Of a stretch of DNA of 64,000 nt, positions 1 through 8,885 are shown piece after piece. Position numbers and translations under genes: made by a program. The stretch covers positions 310,001 to 374,000 of the forward strand of contig NZ_JARYZI010000003.1 in the NCBI RefSeq assembly GCF_029914245.1, given 5' to 3'. The notes beneath the pieces are model-generated. The model saw only the letters and a program-made list of their open reading frames with translations, had not been told where the DNA came from and searched no databases. Numbering within the stretch: position 1 is the first letter of the stretch; each line of letters opens with the position of its first letter. The stretch is from Fusibacter bizertensis (GTDB lineage Bacteria > Bacillota > Clostridia > Peptostreptococcales > Acidaminobacteraceae).

Positions 1-782
1 TTTTTATAAAAACTGATGCATGTGTTGTAAGTGCTGCCAATATCGTTTCTTTTACTTCTAGTGAACCTAATCCACCAAGCGCATCAAACAATCATGCTTT
101 TAAAATTTTGAGGGATGAAGAGGATCAACTAAGTTCAATTCATTATGATACAATTGATTTTAATTATAAACATTCTGATTTCAAAATAAATTTTCCGAGT
201 TTCACTTTAGAAACAGGTAAGCACATTGCAATTGTAGGACCTTCTGGTTCTGGTAAAAGCACTTTGGCAGCTCTGCTTTGCGGATTTTATGATGAAGCAA
301 ATTATCATGATCTTGCTGAATATTTTAGTGTTGTAAATCAAGACATCTATCTCTTTAACGATCGATTTATCTCAAACTTATTTGTTAAAGAAGATCATCC
401 AGACCTTAACATGTCATTAGAACGCTCTGGCCTTGATCCAGTTTTCTGGACTGATACAAACCCATGGATTGGAGAAGATGGTGTACGCCTTTCTGGAGGT
501 CAAAGACAACGCTTAGGACTCGCAAGGGCACTTTTAAGAGACAAACCTTTTTTAATACTTGATGAAGCTTTCTCAGGTCTTGAACGCGAGAAAGAAAATG
601 AAATTATGCACAATCTACTTGAAAGTACAAACCATACACTTATATGGATCACACACCGTCTCACAGGCATGGAACAGATGAAAGATATCTATGTCATGGA
701 CCAAGGCAACCTGGTCTCTAGAGGAACACATGAGCACCTTCTAAGGACATGTCCACTCTATCAATCTATGCTAAATAAATAA
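1..782 (+). CDS. cydC: CydC-like ABC exporter, 3' part (ATPase domain)
   Basis: The reading frame is open from base 3, so this is the C-terminal part of a longer protein cut by the window edge. What is visible is one ABC nucleotide-binding domain: Walker A GPSGSGKST, a Q-loop in VNQDIYLF, the signature LSGGQRQR, Walker B FLILDEA and an H-loop in WITHRLTGMEQM. The THRLxGxEQMxxIxVxDQG stretch after Walker B is typical of CydC, the half of the CydDC heterodimer that exports cysteine or glutathione and is needed for cytochrome bd assembly. The transmembrane domain and the partner CydD should lie upstream, outside the window. Another heterodimeric exporter half remains possible. A strong hairpin follows the stop codon. 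Confidence 0.72.
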   Translation, partial: FIKTDACVVSAANIVSFTSSEPNPPSASNNHAFKILRDEEDQLSSIHYDTIDFNYKHSDFKINFPSFTLETGKHIAIVGPSGSGKSTLAALLCGFYDEANYHDLAEYFSVVNQDIYLFNDRFISNLFVKEDHPDLNMSLERSGLDPVFWTDTNPWIGEDGVRLSGGQRQRLGLARALLRDKPFLILDEAFSGLEREKENEIMHNLLESTNHTLIWITHRLTGMEQMKDIYVMDQGNLVSRGTHEHLLRTCPLYQSMLNK

Positions 783-799
783 ATTTTAGAGCACACTAT

Positions 800-839
800 A
801 AAATAAGCGCCTACAAGTTTAATTGTAAGCGCTTATTTT
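800..839. terminator. Bidirectional terminator between cydC-like gene and dctM
   Basis: Inverted repeat with arms AAAATAAGCGC (800-810) and GCGCTTATTTT (829-839), extended inward by TACAA/TTGTA. T-runs lie on both strands. It separates convergent genes and can serve both. Confidence 0.8.
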
Positions 840-845
840 GTATGA

Positions 846-2126
846 TTACTTATAAATGACGTTTGGAAGCCACAAACTTAAGCTAGGAAACAACGTAATT
901 ATAATCAGGATTACCATAGATATTGCTATAAAAGGCAATACAGATTTACTTATAAATGATAATGGTTTGTTTGTTATGCCCGAAGCTACAAATAAATTGA
1001 GTCCAAATGGCGGTGTAAACATCCCAATCGCACAATTGACAGTGATAACAATCCCTAAGTGGATTGGATCAATTCCCACTCGAGTGGCAATGGGATAAAT
1101 TAGAGGTACTAAGATCATTATTAGCGACGCGCCATCAATAAACATCCCACCCACTAAAAAGATCACATTCATCATCATCAAAATCACCAAAGGGTGTGAG
1201 CTAAACTGAAGCATGCTACTCGCAAGGAGCGTCGTCGCACCTTCTGAAGTCAGTAGCCATGCAAAAATTGAAGCTGCGGAAAGTAATATCATGACCTGTG
1301 CAGTTGTTACAGACGACCTAACAAACATTTGGGTTATGCTTTTGACTGTCATCTCTCGATAAATAATAAGTGCTACAAAGAGTGCATAGAAAACAGCAAC
1401 TGCAGATGCTTCAGTCGGAGTGAAAATTCCACTATAGATTCCGCCTAATATGATGATCGGTATTCCCATCCCCCAAGCAGCATCTTTAAGCGCCTTAATT
1501 TTTTCTTTTATCGTATACGTTTGCGTCGTAATCACCGCTTTATGTTTTTTGCCATATAGAAATGCATACAGGATAAAACCCAGTGAAAATACAACTCCTG
1601 CCCCGAACCCCGACATAAACAAAGCACCAACTGATGCACCTGTTATCGCACCATAGACGATCATCGTCACAGAAGGTGGAATAATAATACCAAGTGATCC
1701 TGAAGCAGTTACGATTCCCGCGGAGAAGTGTTCACCATATTTTTTTTCTAGTAATGCAGGATAAAGTAACGCACCCACTGAGATAACAGTAGCCGGTGCT
1801 GACCCTGAAATTGCACCAAAGAACATACTTGCGAGCACAACTGTCATTGCAAGTCCACCAGGTAATTCACCCACCAATATATTAGCAAGCTTTATGATTC
1901 GTTTTGAAATGCCACCATAACTCATTACATTTGCTGCTAAGATAAAAAAAGGAATAGACATCAGCGAAAATTTATTGATGCCTGCAAACATTCTCTGAAT
2001 GACAATCATAAGTGGAATATCACTGAAAAGCGCAAAAACAACCGTTACTGTACCTGCCAGCGCAACATATATTGGCGTCGTCATTAGCATCATTGCAAGC
2101 AGTAAAACAAATACAAAAGCAATCAT
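846..2126 (-). CDS. dctM: TRAP transporter large permease DctM
   Basis: This 426-residue, very hydrophobic protein has about 12 membrane segments and matches the usual DctM length. Family-typical stretches are visible: an N-terminal TPIYVALAG, FFGAISGSAPATVISVG and GIIIPPSVTMIVYGAITGASVGALF. DctM is the channel subunit of tripartite ATP-independent periplasmic (TRAP) transporters, which use an ion gradient to import organic acids captured by DctP. The start codon overlaps the dctQ stop in an ATGA arrangement, so the two are translationally coupled. It is the last gene of the dctP-dctQ-dctM operon. The substrate cannot be read from the sequence; the neighbouring carbamoyl-transfer cluster suggests a ureide, oxamate-like or dicarboxylate compound (inference). 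Confidence 0.95.
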   Translation of the reverse strand: MIAFVFVLLLAMMLMTTPIYVALAGTVTVVFALFSDIPLMIVIQRMFAGINKFSLMSIPFFILAANVMSYGGISKRIIKLANILVGELPGGLAMTVVLASMFFGAISGSAPATVISVGALLYPALLEKKYGEHFSAGIVTASGSLGIIIPPSVTMIVYGAITGASVGALFMSGFGAGVVFSLGFILYAFLYGKKHKAVITTQTYTIKEKIKALKDAAWGMGIPIIILGGIYSGIFTPTEASAVAVFYALFVALIIYREMTVKSITQMFVRSSVTTAQVMILLSAASIFAWLLTSEGATTLLASSMLQFSSHPLVILMMMNVIFLVGGMFIDGASLIMILVPLIYPIATRVGIDPIHLGIVITVNCAIGMFTPPFGLNLFVASGITNKPLSFISKSVLPFIAISMVILIIITLFPSLSLWLPNVIYK

Positions 2127-2581
2127 GTCTTTCTCCTTAAAAGTTGTATAAATCTATAACTGGTCAGCAAGCCCCCCATGGGAACCGCACTATAAACGGT
2201 CCACATGGGAAGTTGTAGTGATGGACTAACTTGTCCAAGTTTATAGGTTTCTACCGTAAGTTGACCTCCAAATACAATCAAGAACACGCTAAATAATAGT
2301 GCCAATAAAATGCCAGTCTTCTCTACAAAGACTTTAGCTTTACGATTTTTCAAAAGTTCCATCACAATCCCCACAGATAAATGTTCGCCTTCTCTTATCA
2401 CTACACTTGCACCGATAAAAGTTAGCCAAACAATAGCAAATCTCGCATATTCTTCAGCCCATATCAAACCGGATTTAAATATATACCGTAATACAATATT
2501 GACCATAAGTGCTAGGACACTAGACAACAGTGCACCTACGATTATTGTATTTTCAACTTTAGCAAGAATTTTGTCCAACAT
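2123..2581 (-). CDS. dctQ: TRAP transporter small permease DctQ
   Basis: A 152-residue protein with four predicted membrane helices, the standard architecture of DctQ. The family signature region is seen as EEYARFAIVWLTFIGAS followed by VVIREGEHL. It forms a membrane complex with DctM. I place the start at the ATG at 2581, because GGGG lies 5 bases upstream; an in-frame GTG two codons earlier would sit almost on the ribosome binding site. It lies 36 bases after dctP and overlaps dctM by 4 bases. Confidence 0.92.
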   Translation of the reverse strand: MLDKILAKVENTIIVGALLSSVLALMVNIVLRYIFKSGLIWAEEYARFAIVWLTFIGASVVIREGEHLSVGIVMELLKNRKAKVFVEKTGILLALLFSVFLIVFGGQLTVETYKLGQVSPSLQLPMWTVYSAVPMGGLLTSYRFIQLLRRKT

Positions 2582-2617
2582 ATCCACCCCTAACTTTTTA
2601 TTTAATCCTCACTCATA

Positions 2618-3631
2618 TTATTTTTGCTGGGCATCTTTTATCGCTTGATCCAATTGGTCCATCAAATCAGCTCCCAAAATATGTGTATAGTCATCTTTTA
2701 AAGGCTGCCATGCGTTGATAAAAGCAGCACGCTGTGCATCATCTATTTCGTTAACCAACGTACCACTATCCTTAATCGTCTGAAGATAGACTTCTTCACT
2801 GGCAATTGTTTCTTCGCGCTCTACTTTAGCAGCATTCATTGCTGCTGATTCGACGATCTCTTGATCTGTTTCTGATAAACCATCCCAAAAATCTTTACTG
2901 AGTAAAAACGCGTAAGCAAGATAACCGTGATTACTCATCGTTAAAACATCTTGTACTTCATAAAACTTCATATTAACAATTGAGACCAAAGGATTTTCTT
3001 GCATCTCTACTACGCCCTGTTGAAGCGCATTATAAGTTTCAGAGAAATCAATAGGCGTAGGATTCGCCCCTACCATTTTATACTGCTCTATGAGCATTGG
3101 ACTTTCCATAACCCTTATTTTTCGGTTCATTAAGTCATTTGGACTTGATATATCAAAATTTGATGTAAATTGTTTAAATCCACTTTCCCAAAATGCGATT
3201 CCTTTAAGTTTCTTTTCCAAAAGCGATTCGAAAACCGTATTTTTAAACTCTGAATCTAATACCGCATATGCGATATCACGAGATTCAAAGATAAAAGGAA
3301 GGTCTACAATTTGGAGTTCAGGTGCAAAACCACTGAGCTTAGCGGTTGGTACTAGACCAGCTTGTAGCGTTCCTAATTGCATCATCTCAGTCACTTCCAC
3401 ATCACTTCCTAGCTGCCCTGCAGGAAAAATTTCCACTTTAATTCTACCCTCACTCTTTGTTTCAACCTCTGACTTAAACGCTAATGCACCAACATGTTGA
3501 GGTGTATTTTCAAGTAAGTCATGGCTTAATTTTATCGTGATGACAGATGTGTCGTTTGAACATCCCACTAACACAAAAACAGATATGCTTAAAATTAAGA
3601 TCACCAAGCTATATATTCTTATATTTTTCAT
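2618..3631 (-). CDS. dctP: TRAP transporter solute-binding lipoprotein DctP
   Basis: A 337-residue extracytoplasmic binding protein. The N-terminus is a lipoprotein signal ending in a lipobox (VLVGC), so it is expected to be tethered to the outer face of the membrane. Family features include IKLSHDLLENTPQHVGA near the N-terminus, VEIFPAGQLGSDVEVTEM, the middle MQLGTLQAG and the DLPFIF motif, plus the RKIRVMESP segment that carries the conserved Arg contacting the substrate carboxylate. The start has an ideal AGGAGG 5 bases upstream. It is the first gene of the TRAP operon, preceded by a roughly 105-bp gap and the palindrome that ends the amidohydrolase operon. It therefore probably has its own promoter: TTGCAC and TAGTAT about 18 bases apart are visible on the minus strand. 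Confidence 0.95.
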   Translation of the reverse strand: MKNIRIYSLVILILSISVFVLVGCSNDTSVITIKLSHDLLENTPQHVGALAFKSEVETKSEGRIKVEIFPAGQLGSDVEVTEMMQLGTLQAGLVPTAKLSGFAPELQIVDLPFIFESRDIAYAVLDSEFKNTVFESLLEKKLKGIAFWESGFKQFTSNFDISSPNDLMNRKIRVMESPMLIEQYKMVGANPTPIDFSETYNALQQGVVEMQENPLVSIVNMKFYEVQDVLTMSNHGYLAYAFLLSKDFWDGLSETDQEIVESAAMNAAKVEREETIASEEVYLQTIKDSGTLVNEIDDAQRAAFINAWQPLKDDYTHILGADLMDQLDQAIKDAQQK

Positions 3632-3736
3632 AAAAACCTCCTAAATAATTACTGCGTCTTCTAATTCTATTTTATGTTTTTTTTATAGTACAGTCATTGT
3701 AGGGCTATACTAAATAGCTTTCATTCTATTGTGCAA

Positions 3737-3785
3737 AATGACCATAAAAAAAAGGATGAATACTCATCCTTTTTTTATGGTCATT
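3737..3785. terminator. Long palindrome/terminator ending the amidohydrolase operon
   Basis: Near-perfect inverted repeat: AATGACCAT, A8, GGATGA, a 4-base loop, TCATCC, T7, ATGGTCATT. The core GGATGA/TCATCC with a following T-run acts as a terminator for the minus-strand operon ending at 3823. The outer arms AATGACCAT/ATGGTCATT are the same as those of the palindrome at 11394-11449 and may have a second, regulatory role. Confidence 0.75.
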
Positions 3786-3822
3786 ATTGTTACTTGATCA
3801 TTCCTAAGTTTTTCTCTATTGA

Positions 3823-5046
3823 TTAATAATTCTTAGTAAGTTGTCTTTTAAGTTCAATGGTAACATGTCCATTTTTTATCACAAATAATCGCTCTGGCAT
3901 GTCTAGTATTGTATTATGGTAATCTTTTGTGTCTAAAACAACTAACGTCGCTTCGCACCCTACTTTAACACCATAATTTCTCAATTTTAGTGCTTTAGCA
4001 GGATTTTCTGTGATCATAGGTAGTGTTGTGTGTAAATCATCAGCACCGCCAAGATGCGCAACAGGAATTGCCAGCATTGCTACTTGTAACAAATCACCAT
4101 TACCATAAGGTGTAAATGGATTTCTGATATTATTCGTTGCTAAACAGACATTGACACCACCGTCTCTTAGTTTCCTAACTGGCGTTACAGCTCTTCTAAC
4201 ATTGTATTCATCATTTCTACCACCGAGGTGTAAATCGGTCATAGGTAAACACATTACATTGATTTGCGCTTTTGCCATTAGCTCAATTATAGGGTTTAAC
4301 TCAGCATCTGGCATCGCACCAAGGGTAGTAAGATGGCCAACTGACACCCTTCCTTGATAACCTTCTTTTATGGTTTTCTCACATAAATAAGCAATGGTTT
4401 GTCCTTCGTATTCATCTTTGAAATCTTGATGTAGATCTATATCTCTATCATATTTCTTAGCAATTTCAAATATCAGATCAATATGTGCTATGGCATCTGT
4501 ATCATTGTAAGGTATACCACCTACTACATCTGCGCCTAATTCCATAGCTCTATGCATCATTTCTTCAGTTCCTGGTGATTTAAATATGCCCTCTTGAGGA
4601 AAAGCAACCACTTGGATATCGATAACCTCTTTATATTTATCTTTAAGCGCCATAATAGTCTCAAATCCATGAAAACCACCACTTGGATCAAACTCAGCGT
4701 GTGTACGTACATAGGTCGTTCCATTTTGGATCAACATCTCTATTGCTTCAGTTGCTCTGGTCATTACATCTTCTTTCGTAAAAGTTGATTTAAGTTTTCC
4801 AGTGACTTCAATTGCCTCTTTAAGTGTTCCTGATTTGTTTGGTAATCTACCTGCAATCAGTGCCTTATCAAGATGAAGATGTGCTTCAACCAGACCTGGA
4901 ATCACCACATGTCCTTCTCCATATATTACACGATCAGCTGGAGCAACAATATTTTCTGCTATTTTCTTAATAAATCCATTTTCAATAGCAATATCAACAG
5001 GTTTATTACTTTCATCGATGATTACATTTTTAATTAAAAGTTCCAT
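3823..5046 (-). CDS. CodA-like amidohydrolase (substrate unknown)
   Basis: A 407-residue member of the metal-dependent amidohydrolase superfamily, closest in layout to cytosine deaminase (CodA) and AtzC-like enzymes. Visible elements: the strand-1 metal site VEAHLHLDK (His56, His58), a His in DLHQDF (His206), and VGHLTT (His238). Two positions differ from classical cytosine deaminase. The acid/base Glu expected after HxD is Phe209 (HQDF instead of HCDE), and the strand-8 Asp region reads TNNIRNPF, with Asn where the metal-binding or catalytic Asp normally lies. Activity on cytosine is therefore unlikely, and hydrolysis of another cyclic or linear amide is more plausible. It is the last gene of the run that contains FdrA, DUF1116, carbamate kinase and a permease, 18 bases after the permease, with RBS AGGAGG. 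It may supply the carbamoyl-yielding intermediate (inference). Confidence 0.8.
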   Translation of the reverse strand: MELLIKNVIIDESNKPVDIAIENGFIKKIAENIVAPADRVIYGEGHVVIPGLVEAHLHLDKALIAGRLPNKSGTLKEAIEVTGKLKSTFTKEDVMTRATEAIEMLIQNGTTYVRTHAEFDPSGGFHGFETIMALKDKYKEVIDIQVVAFPQEGIFKSPGTEEMMHRAMELGADVVGGIPYNDTDAIAHIDLIFEIAKKYDRDIDLHQDFKDEYEGQTIAYLCEKTIKEGYQGRVSVGHLTTLGAMPDAELNPIIELMAKAQINVMCLPMTDLHLGGRNDEYNVRRAVTPVRKLRDGGVNVCLATNNIRNPFTPYGNGDLLQVAMLAIPVAHLGGADDLHTTLPMITENPAKALKLRNYGVKVGCEATLVVLDTKDYHNTILDMPERLFVIKNGHVTIELKRQLTKNY

Positions 5047-5064
5047 TTGTGCCTCCTAATTCAA

Positions 5065-6429
5065 TTATGCGAAAAATGATATCACTAACAAAATTACAAG
5101 TGAACCTAATATCCACTTTGAGTTTCCTTTTACAACTTGTAAAATTGGAATTTGGAATCCAGAAGACTGCGCTTGCATCGTAATATTTACGAAACTCATC
5201 TGACTACCAAGTCCAACGCCCATTGCGATAAAACCAATAGCTTGTAATGGTAATCCAAGTGTGATTGCAACAGGTAATACAAGTGTTAATATAGTACCCA
5301 CATAAGCACCAGCAGGTACACCAATTGCAAATCCAGCAAGTACAGCTACAGGTACAACCAGTGCAGATGGTGCAGCTTGTGCAACACTTACAATCGCGCC
5401 AAAGGCACCTGTTTCTCCGATGATATTGATAAAGGTTAAGAAAATACCAACTTGGAATAGACGTGTAAGGATATAAGTCGAACCTTCAATTAACGCATCT
5501 GCCGATTGTGGTAAAGTAAATTTAGTACAAAGTGCAATTAATCCTACTGTGATGATCATGTACATCATTGGTCCAAGAATTGGCATACCAATCGCTTTAT
5601 TGATATAAGGTCCTGCAAGAACTGCAAATAACAAGAAAATTGCAGGCATTGTATTTAACCATAATTCTTTTGTTGTTTTATTTTTAACTTCATCAGTTTC
5701 TTCACTTTGGAAAAGTGTTTTTCTACGTTTTGCACCGATAAAACCAATGACAACTGCTACTGCTACAAAGATGAGCCAATAAGGTCTCATCGTTGCGACA
5801 TATTCTGTCACAGGACTTCCAGTAAGTTTTGATACGATGCCAGACTCAAGTGATGCTGGAGATGTTGTAAATGAAACTGCTGCAGCTAAACACATCGCTG
5901 CAATTAACTCAGGAATAGCACCCACTGCTGCAAAAGCAAGTGGTGCAAGAACCATCGCAGTACCTCCGCCAATACCAGACATATATGTCGCTGCTGACAT
6001 TAGAATTACGATAAATGCTGCAAAGTACTCGACTTTTCCACCAATACCTCTTCTAACAAGTGCTAAGGCTGATGTATAACCACCTGATTTAAACACTGCT
6101 GTCGCAACAGCTGAGTTGATAATTGGGACGGTAATCGAAAGCATGCTCGGTATTGCAGCAAGGAATAGTGAATTTGCTGTAGCAAGAGATATGCCACCAA
6201 TAACCATAGCCATTATACCACCAATTAAACCGGCTACAAGCATATTAACTTTCATAAATAACAGTACTAATATAACTGCTAATGGAATAACAGTCAAAAT
6301 CGCATATAATCCAGATGGAACTTCCTTGACAGTTTCAGTTGCTGTGTCTGCAAACACCACTGATCCTGAGAAGAGTGTAATCATTAATAATAAAATTAGT
6401 GCTATACCTGCGAACTTTGTTTTTTTCAT
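5065..6429 (-). CDS. 12-helix permease of the catabolic cluster (ion-transporter-like)
   Basis: A 454-residue polytopic protein with about 12 hydrophobic segments. It begins with a signal-like helix followed by a short acidic stretch (DTATETVKEV). Repeated glycine-rich re-entrant motifs, MSGIGGGTAM and AGFAIGVPAGAYVG, and a pseudo two-fold arrangement resemble the ion transporter/C4-dicarboxylate (DcuC, CitM-type) superfamily; I do not recognise the exact family. It lies between carbamate kinase (57-base gap) and the amidohydrolase (18-base gap) on the same strand with an AAGGAG RBS. It probably imports the substrate of this pathway or exports a product, which would make it a second transport route beside the TRAP system. 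Its specificity is not visible. Confidence 0.7.
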   Translation of the reverse strand: MKKTKFAGIALILLLMITLFSGSVVFADTATETVKEVPSGLYAILTVIPLAVILVLLFMKVNMLVAGLIGGIMAMVIGGISLATANSLFLAAIPSMLSITVPIINSAVATAVFKSGGYTSALALVRRGIGGKVEYFAAFIVILMSAATYMSGIGGGTAMVLAPLAFAAVGAIPELIAAMCLAAAVSFTTSPASLESGIVSKLTGSPVTEYVATMRPYWLIFVAVAVVIGFIGAKRRKTLFQSEETDEVKNKTTKELWLNTMPAIFLLFAVLAGPYINKAIGMPILGPMMYMIITVGLIALCTKFTLPQSADALIEGSTYILTRLFQVGIFLTFINIIGETGAFGAIVSVAQAAPSALVVPVAVLAGFAIGVPAGAYVGTILTLVLPVAITLGLPLQAIGFIAMGVGLGSQMSFVNITMQAQSSGFQIPILQVVKGNSKWILGSLVILLVISFFA

Positions 6430-6486
6430 ATTTGTTCTCCTTCTTCAGAATTATTAACCCCTTTTAACCATTTAAAACAATTAATC

Positions 6487-7443
6487 TTATCTAACAATTT
6501 TTGTTCCAGTTTCACCATTTAATGCTGCTTCAACTTTATCAATTGAAGTGATAATAACTTGCTTTCCACCATTTTCAATATATGAAATTGCGGCTTCAAT
6601 TTTAGGCCCCATACTGCCTTTTGGAAATTGACCTTCATTCATATATTTTTTAGCCTGAGCGACCGTCATCTCAGCGAGTTCAACTTGATTCGGTTTTCCA
6701 TAATTCAACATCACTCTAGAAACACCTGTTAATATCATGAAAATATCAGCTTCGATTTGTGCAGCAATTAAAGCACTTGCAAAATCTTTATCTATAACAG
6801 CCTCGACCCCAATGAACTGACCATTATCTTCTACAACTGGGATACCGCCCCCTCCTCCGGCAACAACCACAAAATGATTTTCCGCTAAAGATTGAATCGC
6901 TTTTTTATTTAAGATATCCACTGGTAAAGGCGATGGTACGACCCTTCTATAACCTCTTCCGCTATCTTCCACCCATGTAAAATCTCTTGCTGAAGGTTCT
7001 TCAGACTTTAATTGTTTCAATTGTTCCTCTGTGTAAAACGGACCTACTGGTTTTGAAGGATTTTCAAACCTTGGATCTTTAGGATCAACTAAAACTTGAG
7101 TAATTAAGGTTGCGACTTCTCTAGTTGACCTTGCAAGTCTCAATTTGTTTTTCAAAGCTTGCTCTATAAGGACCCCTATACTGCCCTGTGTCTGGGCATT
7201 TAAAATATCTAAAGGGTATGCCGGCACCTTATTTTTACTCGTTTCTTCTTTAATCAGTGCACTGCCTACTTGTGGACCATTACCATGTGTAATGATAAGG
7301 TCATAGCCATCTGTCAACATTTTTACAACTGGACTTAGACTTTGCTCAATGTTTTCCATTTGTTCGGCTATGGTTCCCACTTGTCCTTCTTGTGTAATGG
7401 CATTACCGCCAATAGCAATTAATACACGTTTATGATTAGCCAT
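6487..7443 (-). CDS. arcC: Carbamate kinase
   Basis: A 318-residue amino-acid-kinase-fold enzyme of normal length. Motifs: IAIGGNAI at the N-terminus, THGNGPQVG, the glycine-rich VVAGGGGGIPVV, and FPKGSMGPKIEAAI with the catalytic Lys. It makes ATP and carbamate from carbamoyl phosphate and ADP. Here it follows DUF1116 with no gap (stop TAA directly before ATG) and RBS GGAGG. In E. coli the paralogue AllK works with AllFGH, so this copy most likely harvests ATP from the carbamoyl phosphate made by the FdrA complex rather than from arginine deimination. No arginine deiminase or ornithine carbamoyltransferase gene is nearby. Confidence 0.96.
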   Translation of the reverse strand: MANHKRVLIAIGGNAITQEGQVGTIAEQMENIEQSLSPVVKMLTDGYDLIITHGNGPQVGSALIKEETSKNKVPAYPLDILNAQTQGSIGVLIEQALKNKLRLARSTREVATLITQVLVDPKDPRFENPSKPVGPFYTEEQLKQLKSEEPSARDFTWVEDSGRGYRRVVPSPLPVDILNKKAIQSLAENHFVVVAGGGGGIPVVEDNGQFIGVEAVIDKDFASALIAAQIEADIFMILTGVSRVMLNYGKPNQVELAEMTVAQAKKYMNEGQFPKGSMGPKIEAAISYIENGGKQVIITSIDKVEAALNGETGTKIVR

Positions 7444-8697
7444 TTATTCCTCCGGTTTATATTGTGCTGCAAATGCTTCTACAGCTTGAGTAAAGCAAGA
7501 CATCGGTGCTTTTACAATCCCCGCTCCTACTTGACCAATTCCAGGTTCTTTGTGTGCCATACCTGTGTTAATCACTGGCGCTAAACCAAATTCGACAACT
7601 TTTCGAATATCAATCCCTGTTGGAACACCTTCGAAGTTCATATTTGGAATAATGTAGTGAGGGCTTTTTCCTATGGTAATTTCACCCATATCACGTGTAT
7701 AATCTAGTGCTGCTTCAACAGATGCAGCGCCTACAAATCTTACTACTGCTGGTGCTGAACCCATTGCAAAACCACCAATACCATAAGTCTCTACAATTGT
7801 GCTATCACCCATATCAGGATTTGCATCTTTTTCAGAGTATCCAGGGAAATATAATCCAACTGGCATCTCAACAGGTGCTTCAAACCATCTTTCTCCAAGA
7901 CCACTTACCTTTATACCAAAGTTTGTACCGTTTCTACTCATGGCAGTTACAAGTGTACTGTCCTTGATGTTTTTTGCAGGATCCATAATAGATTTTCCAG
8001 CAGCCATCGCTAAATTTAGGAAAAACTGTTCATTACCTGTCACAAACTCCATTACTTCTTTTAAAACTTCTTTATCTTCAATAACAGTGACTAGTTTAGG
8101 GGCAAGTTCTTTTAAAAATAAAGCAGATGCTGCAACATTTCTTTGATGCATCTCATCACCCATTGCAAGTGCTTTTGTAATGATGATTTTTAAATTCATT
8201 GGACCATATTCGCTAAGCATTTTCTTTAAAACAGGAGCGAGTACTTCTTCAAGCCATTTAAGTCTTTTAATAACAGTCTCGTCATTTGCACCAAAACGCA
8301 TTACTTTTCCTAAACCTTCATTGAAAGTACAGTAGCCAACATTACCAAAAGTCATATTTTTCACTTCATATAGCGGCATAGAGTAAGTGATCATCCCAGT
8401 CATTGGTCCCACAGCCCCCATACTATGATTGTGTTTAAAGATAACGCCATCACTTTCAACGAGTTTTACAGCTTCTTCATCTGTTGTCGCAAGGCCTTCA
8501 TATTTAATCGCACCAATTACAGCGCCTTTCATAGGACCACACATTTCCGCCCAAGTAATTGGAGGACCAGCATGACCTATAACGTTTTTAGCCATACCTG
8601 GCAATACGTCTTTGGCAAACTTAATATCTACGAGTACAGGTTCGCCTTTATTCACAATTTCAAGTGCTTTTTGATTTGCTATATCGATTTTATTCAT
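7444..8697 (-). CDS. allG: DUF1116 protein, AllG-like oxamate carbamoyltransferase subunit
   Basis: A 417-residue protein of the DUF1116 family (E. coli YlbE/AllG is about the same length). Conserved stretches I recognise include VLPGMAKNVIGHAGPPI near the N-terminus, HNHSMGAVGPMTGMIT, AMGDEMHQRN and SRNGTNFGIKVSG. In E. coli, AllF, AllG and AllH together form the oxamate carbamoyltransferase that turns oxalurate plus phosphate into oxamate plus carbamoyl phosphate. The gene sits between the 56-residue FdrA-tail protein and carbamate kinase in one operon, with RBS TAGGAG. The assignment to oxamate rests on the family and the neighbours; a related carbamoyl donor is possible. Confidence 0.88.
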   Translation of the reverse strand: MNKIDIANQKALEIVNKGEPVLVDIKFAKDVLPGMAKNVIGHAGPPITWAEMCGPMKGAVIGAIKYEGLATTDEEAVKLVESDGVIFKHNHSMGAVGPMTGMITYSMPLYEVKNMTFGNVGYCTFNEGLGKVMRFGANDETVIKRLKWLEEVLAPVLKKMLSEYGPMNLKIIITKALAMGDEMHQRNVAASALFLKELAPKLVTVIEDKEVLKEVMEFVTGNEQFFLNLAMAAGKSIMDPAKNIKDSTLVTAMSRNGTNFGIKVSGLGERWFEAPVEMPVGLYFPGYSEKDANPDMGDSTIVETYGIGGFAMGSAPAVVRFVGAASVEAALDYTRDMGEITIGKSPHYIIPNMNFEGVPTGIDIRKVVEFGLAPVINTGMAHKEPGIGQVGAGIVKAPMSCFTQAVEAFAAQYKPEE

Positions 8698-8714
8698 GTT
8701 GTTCGCTCCTATCT

Positions 8715-8885
8715 TTATTTTTTAAGAAATTCTAGTAGTTCCATCATTTTGGCATTTCCACCAGCTGGTGGCTGCCACTTCACATGGGCACTTGGTACTT
8801 GCTGATCTTGTAATGCGTTGAAAAAACTTTCGATTCCAATATTTACAACTCTAAGTTCAGATTTAAATAAAGTATTTACTTTCAT
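8715..8885 (-). CDS. 56-residue FdrA C-terminal-domain-like small protein
   Basis: A short gene in the gap between FdrA and DUF1116. Its ATG overlaps the fdrA stop in a TAATG arrangement, so translation is coupled, and fdrA's last codons supply GGAGGTTAAT as the ribosome binding site. The product begins MKVNTLFKSELRVVNIG and contains VVNIGIESFF and VKWQPPAGGN. This resembles, as I remember it, the C-terminal tail of E. coli FdrA (INVGLxSF ... WxPxAGGN), which is longer than the FdrA encoded here. The simplest reading is a split FdrA, with this domain made as a separate subunit of the carbamoyltransferase. It has no stop or frame problem of its own and its operon position suggests that it is functional. 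Confidence 0.8.
   Translation of the reverse strand: MKVNTLFKSELRVVNIGIESFFNALQDQQVPSAHVKWQPPAGGNAKMMELLEFLKK

Noticed and set aside
3823-5046. Naming this gene codA (cytosine deaminase)
   Set aside because: The acid/base Glu and the strand-8 Asp of cytosine deaminase are not present, so the specific name is not supported.
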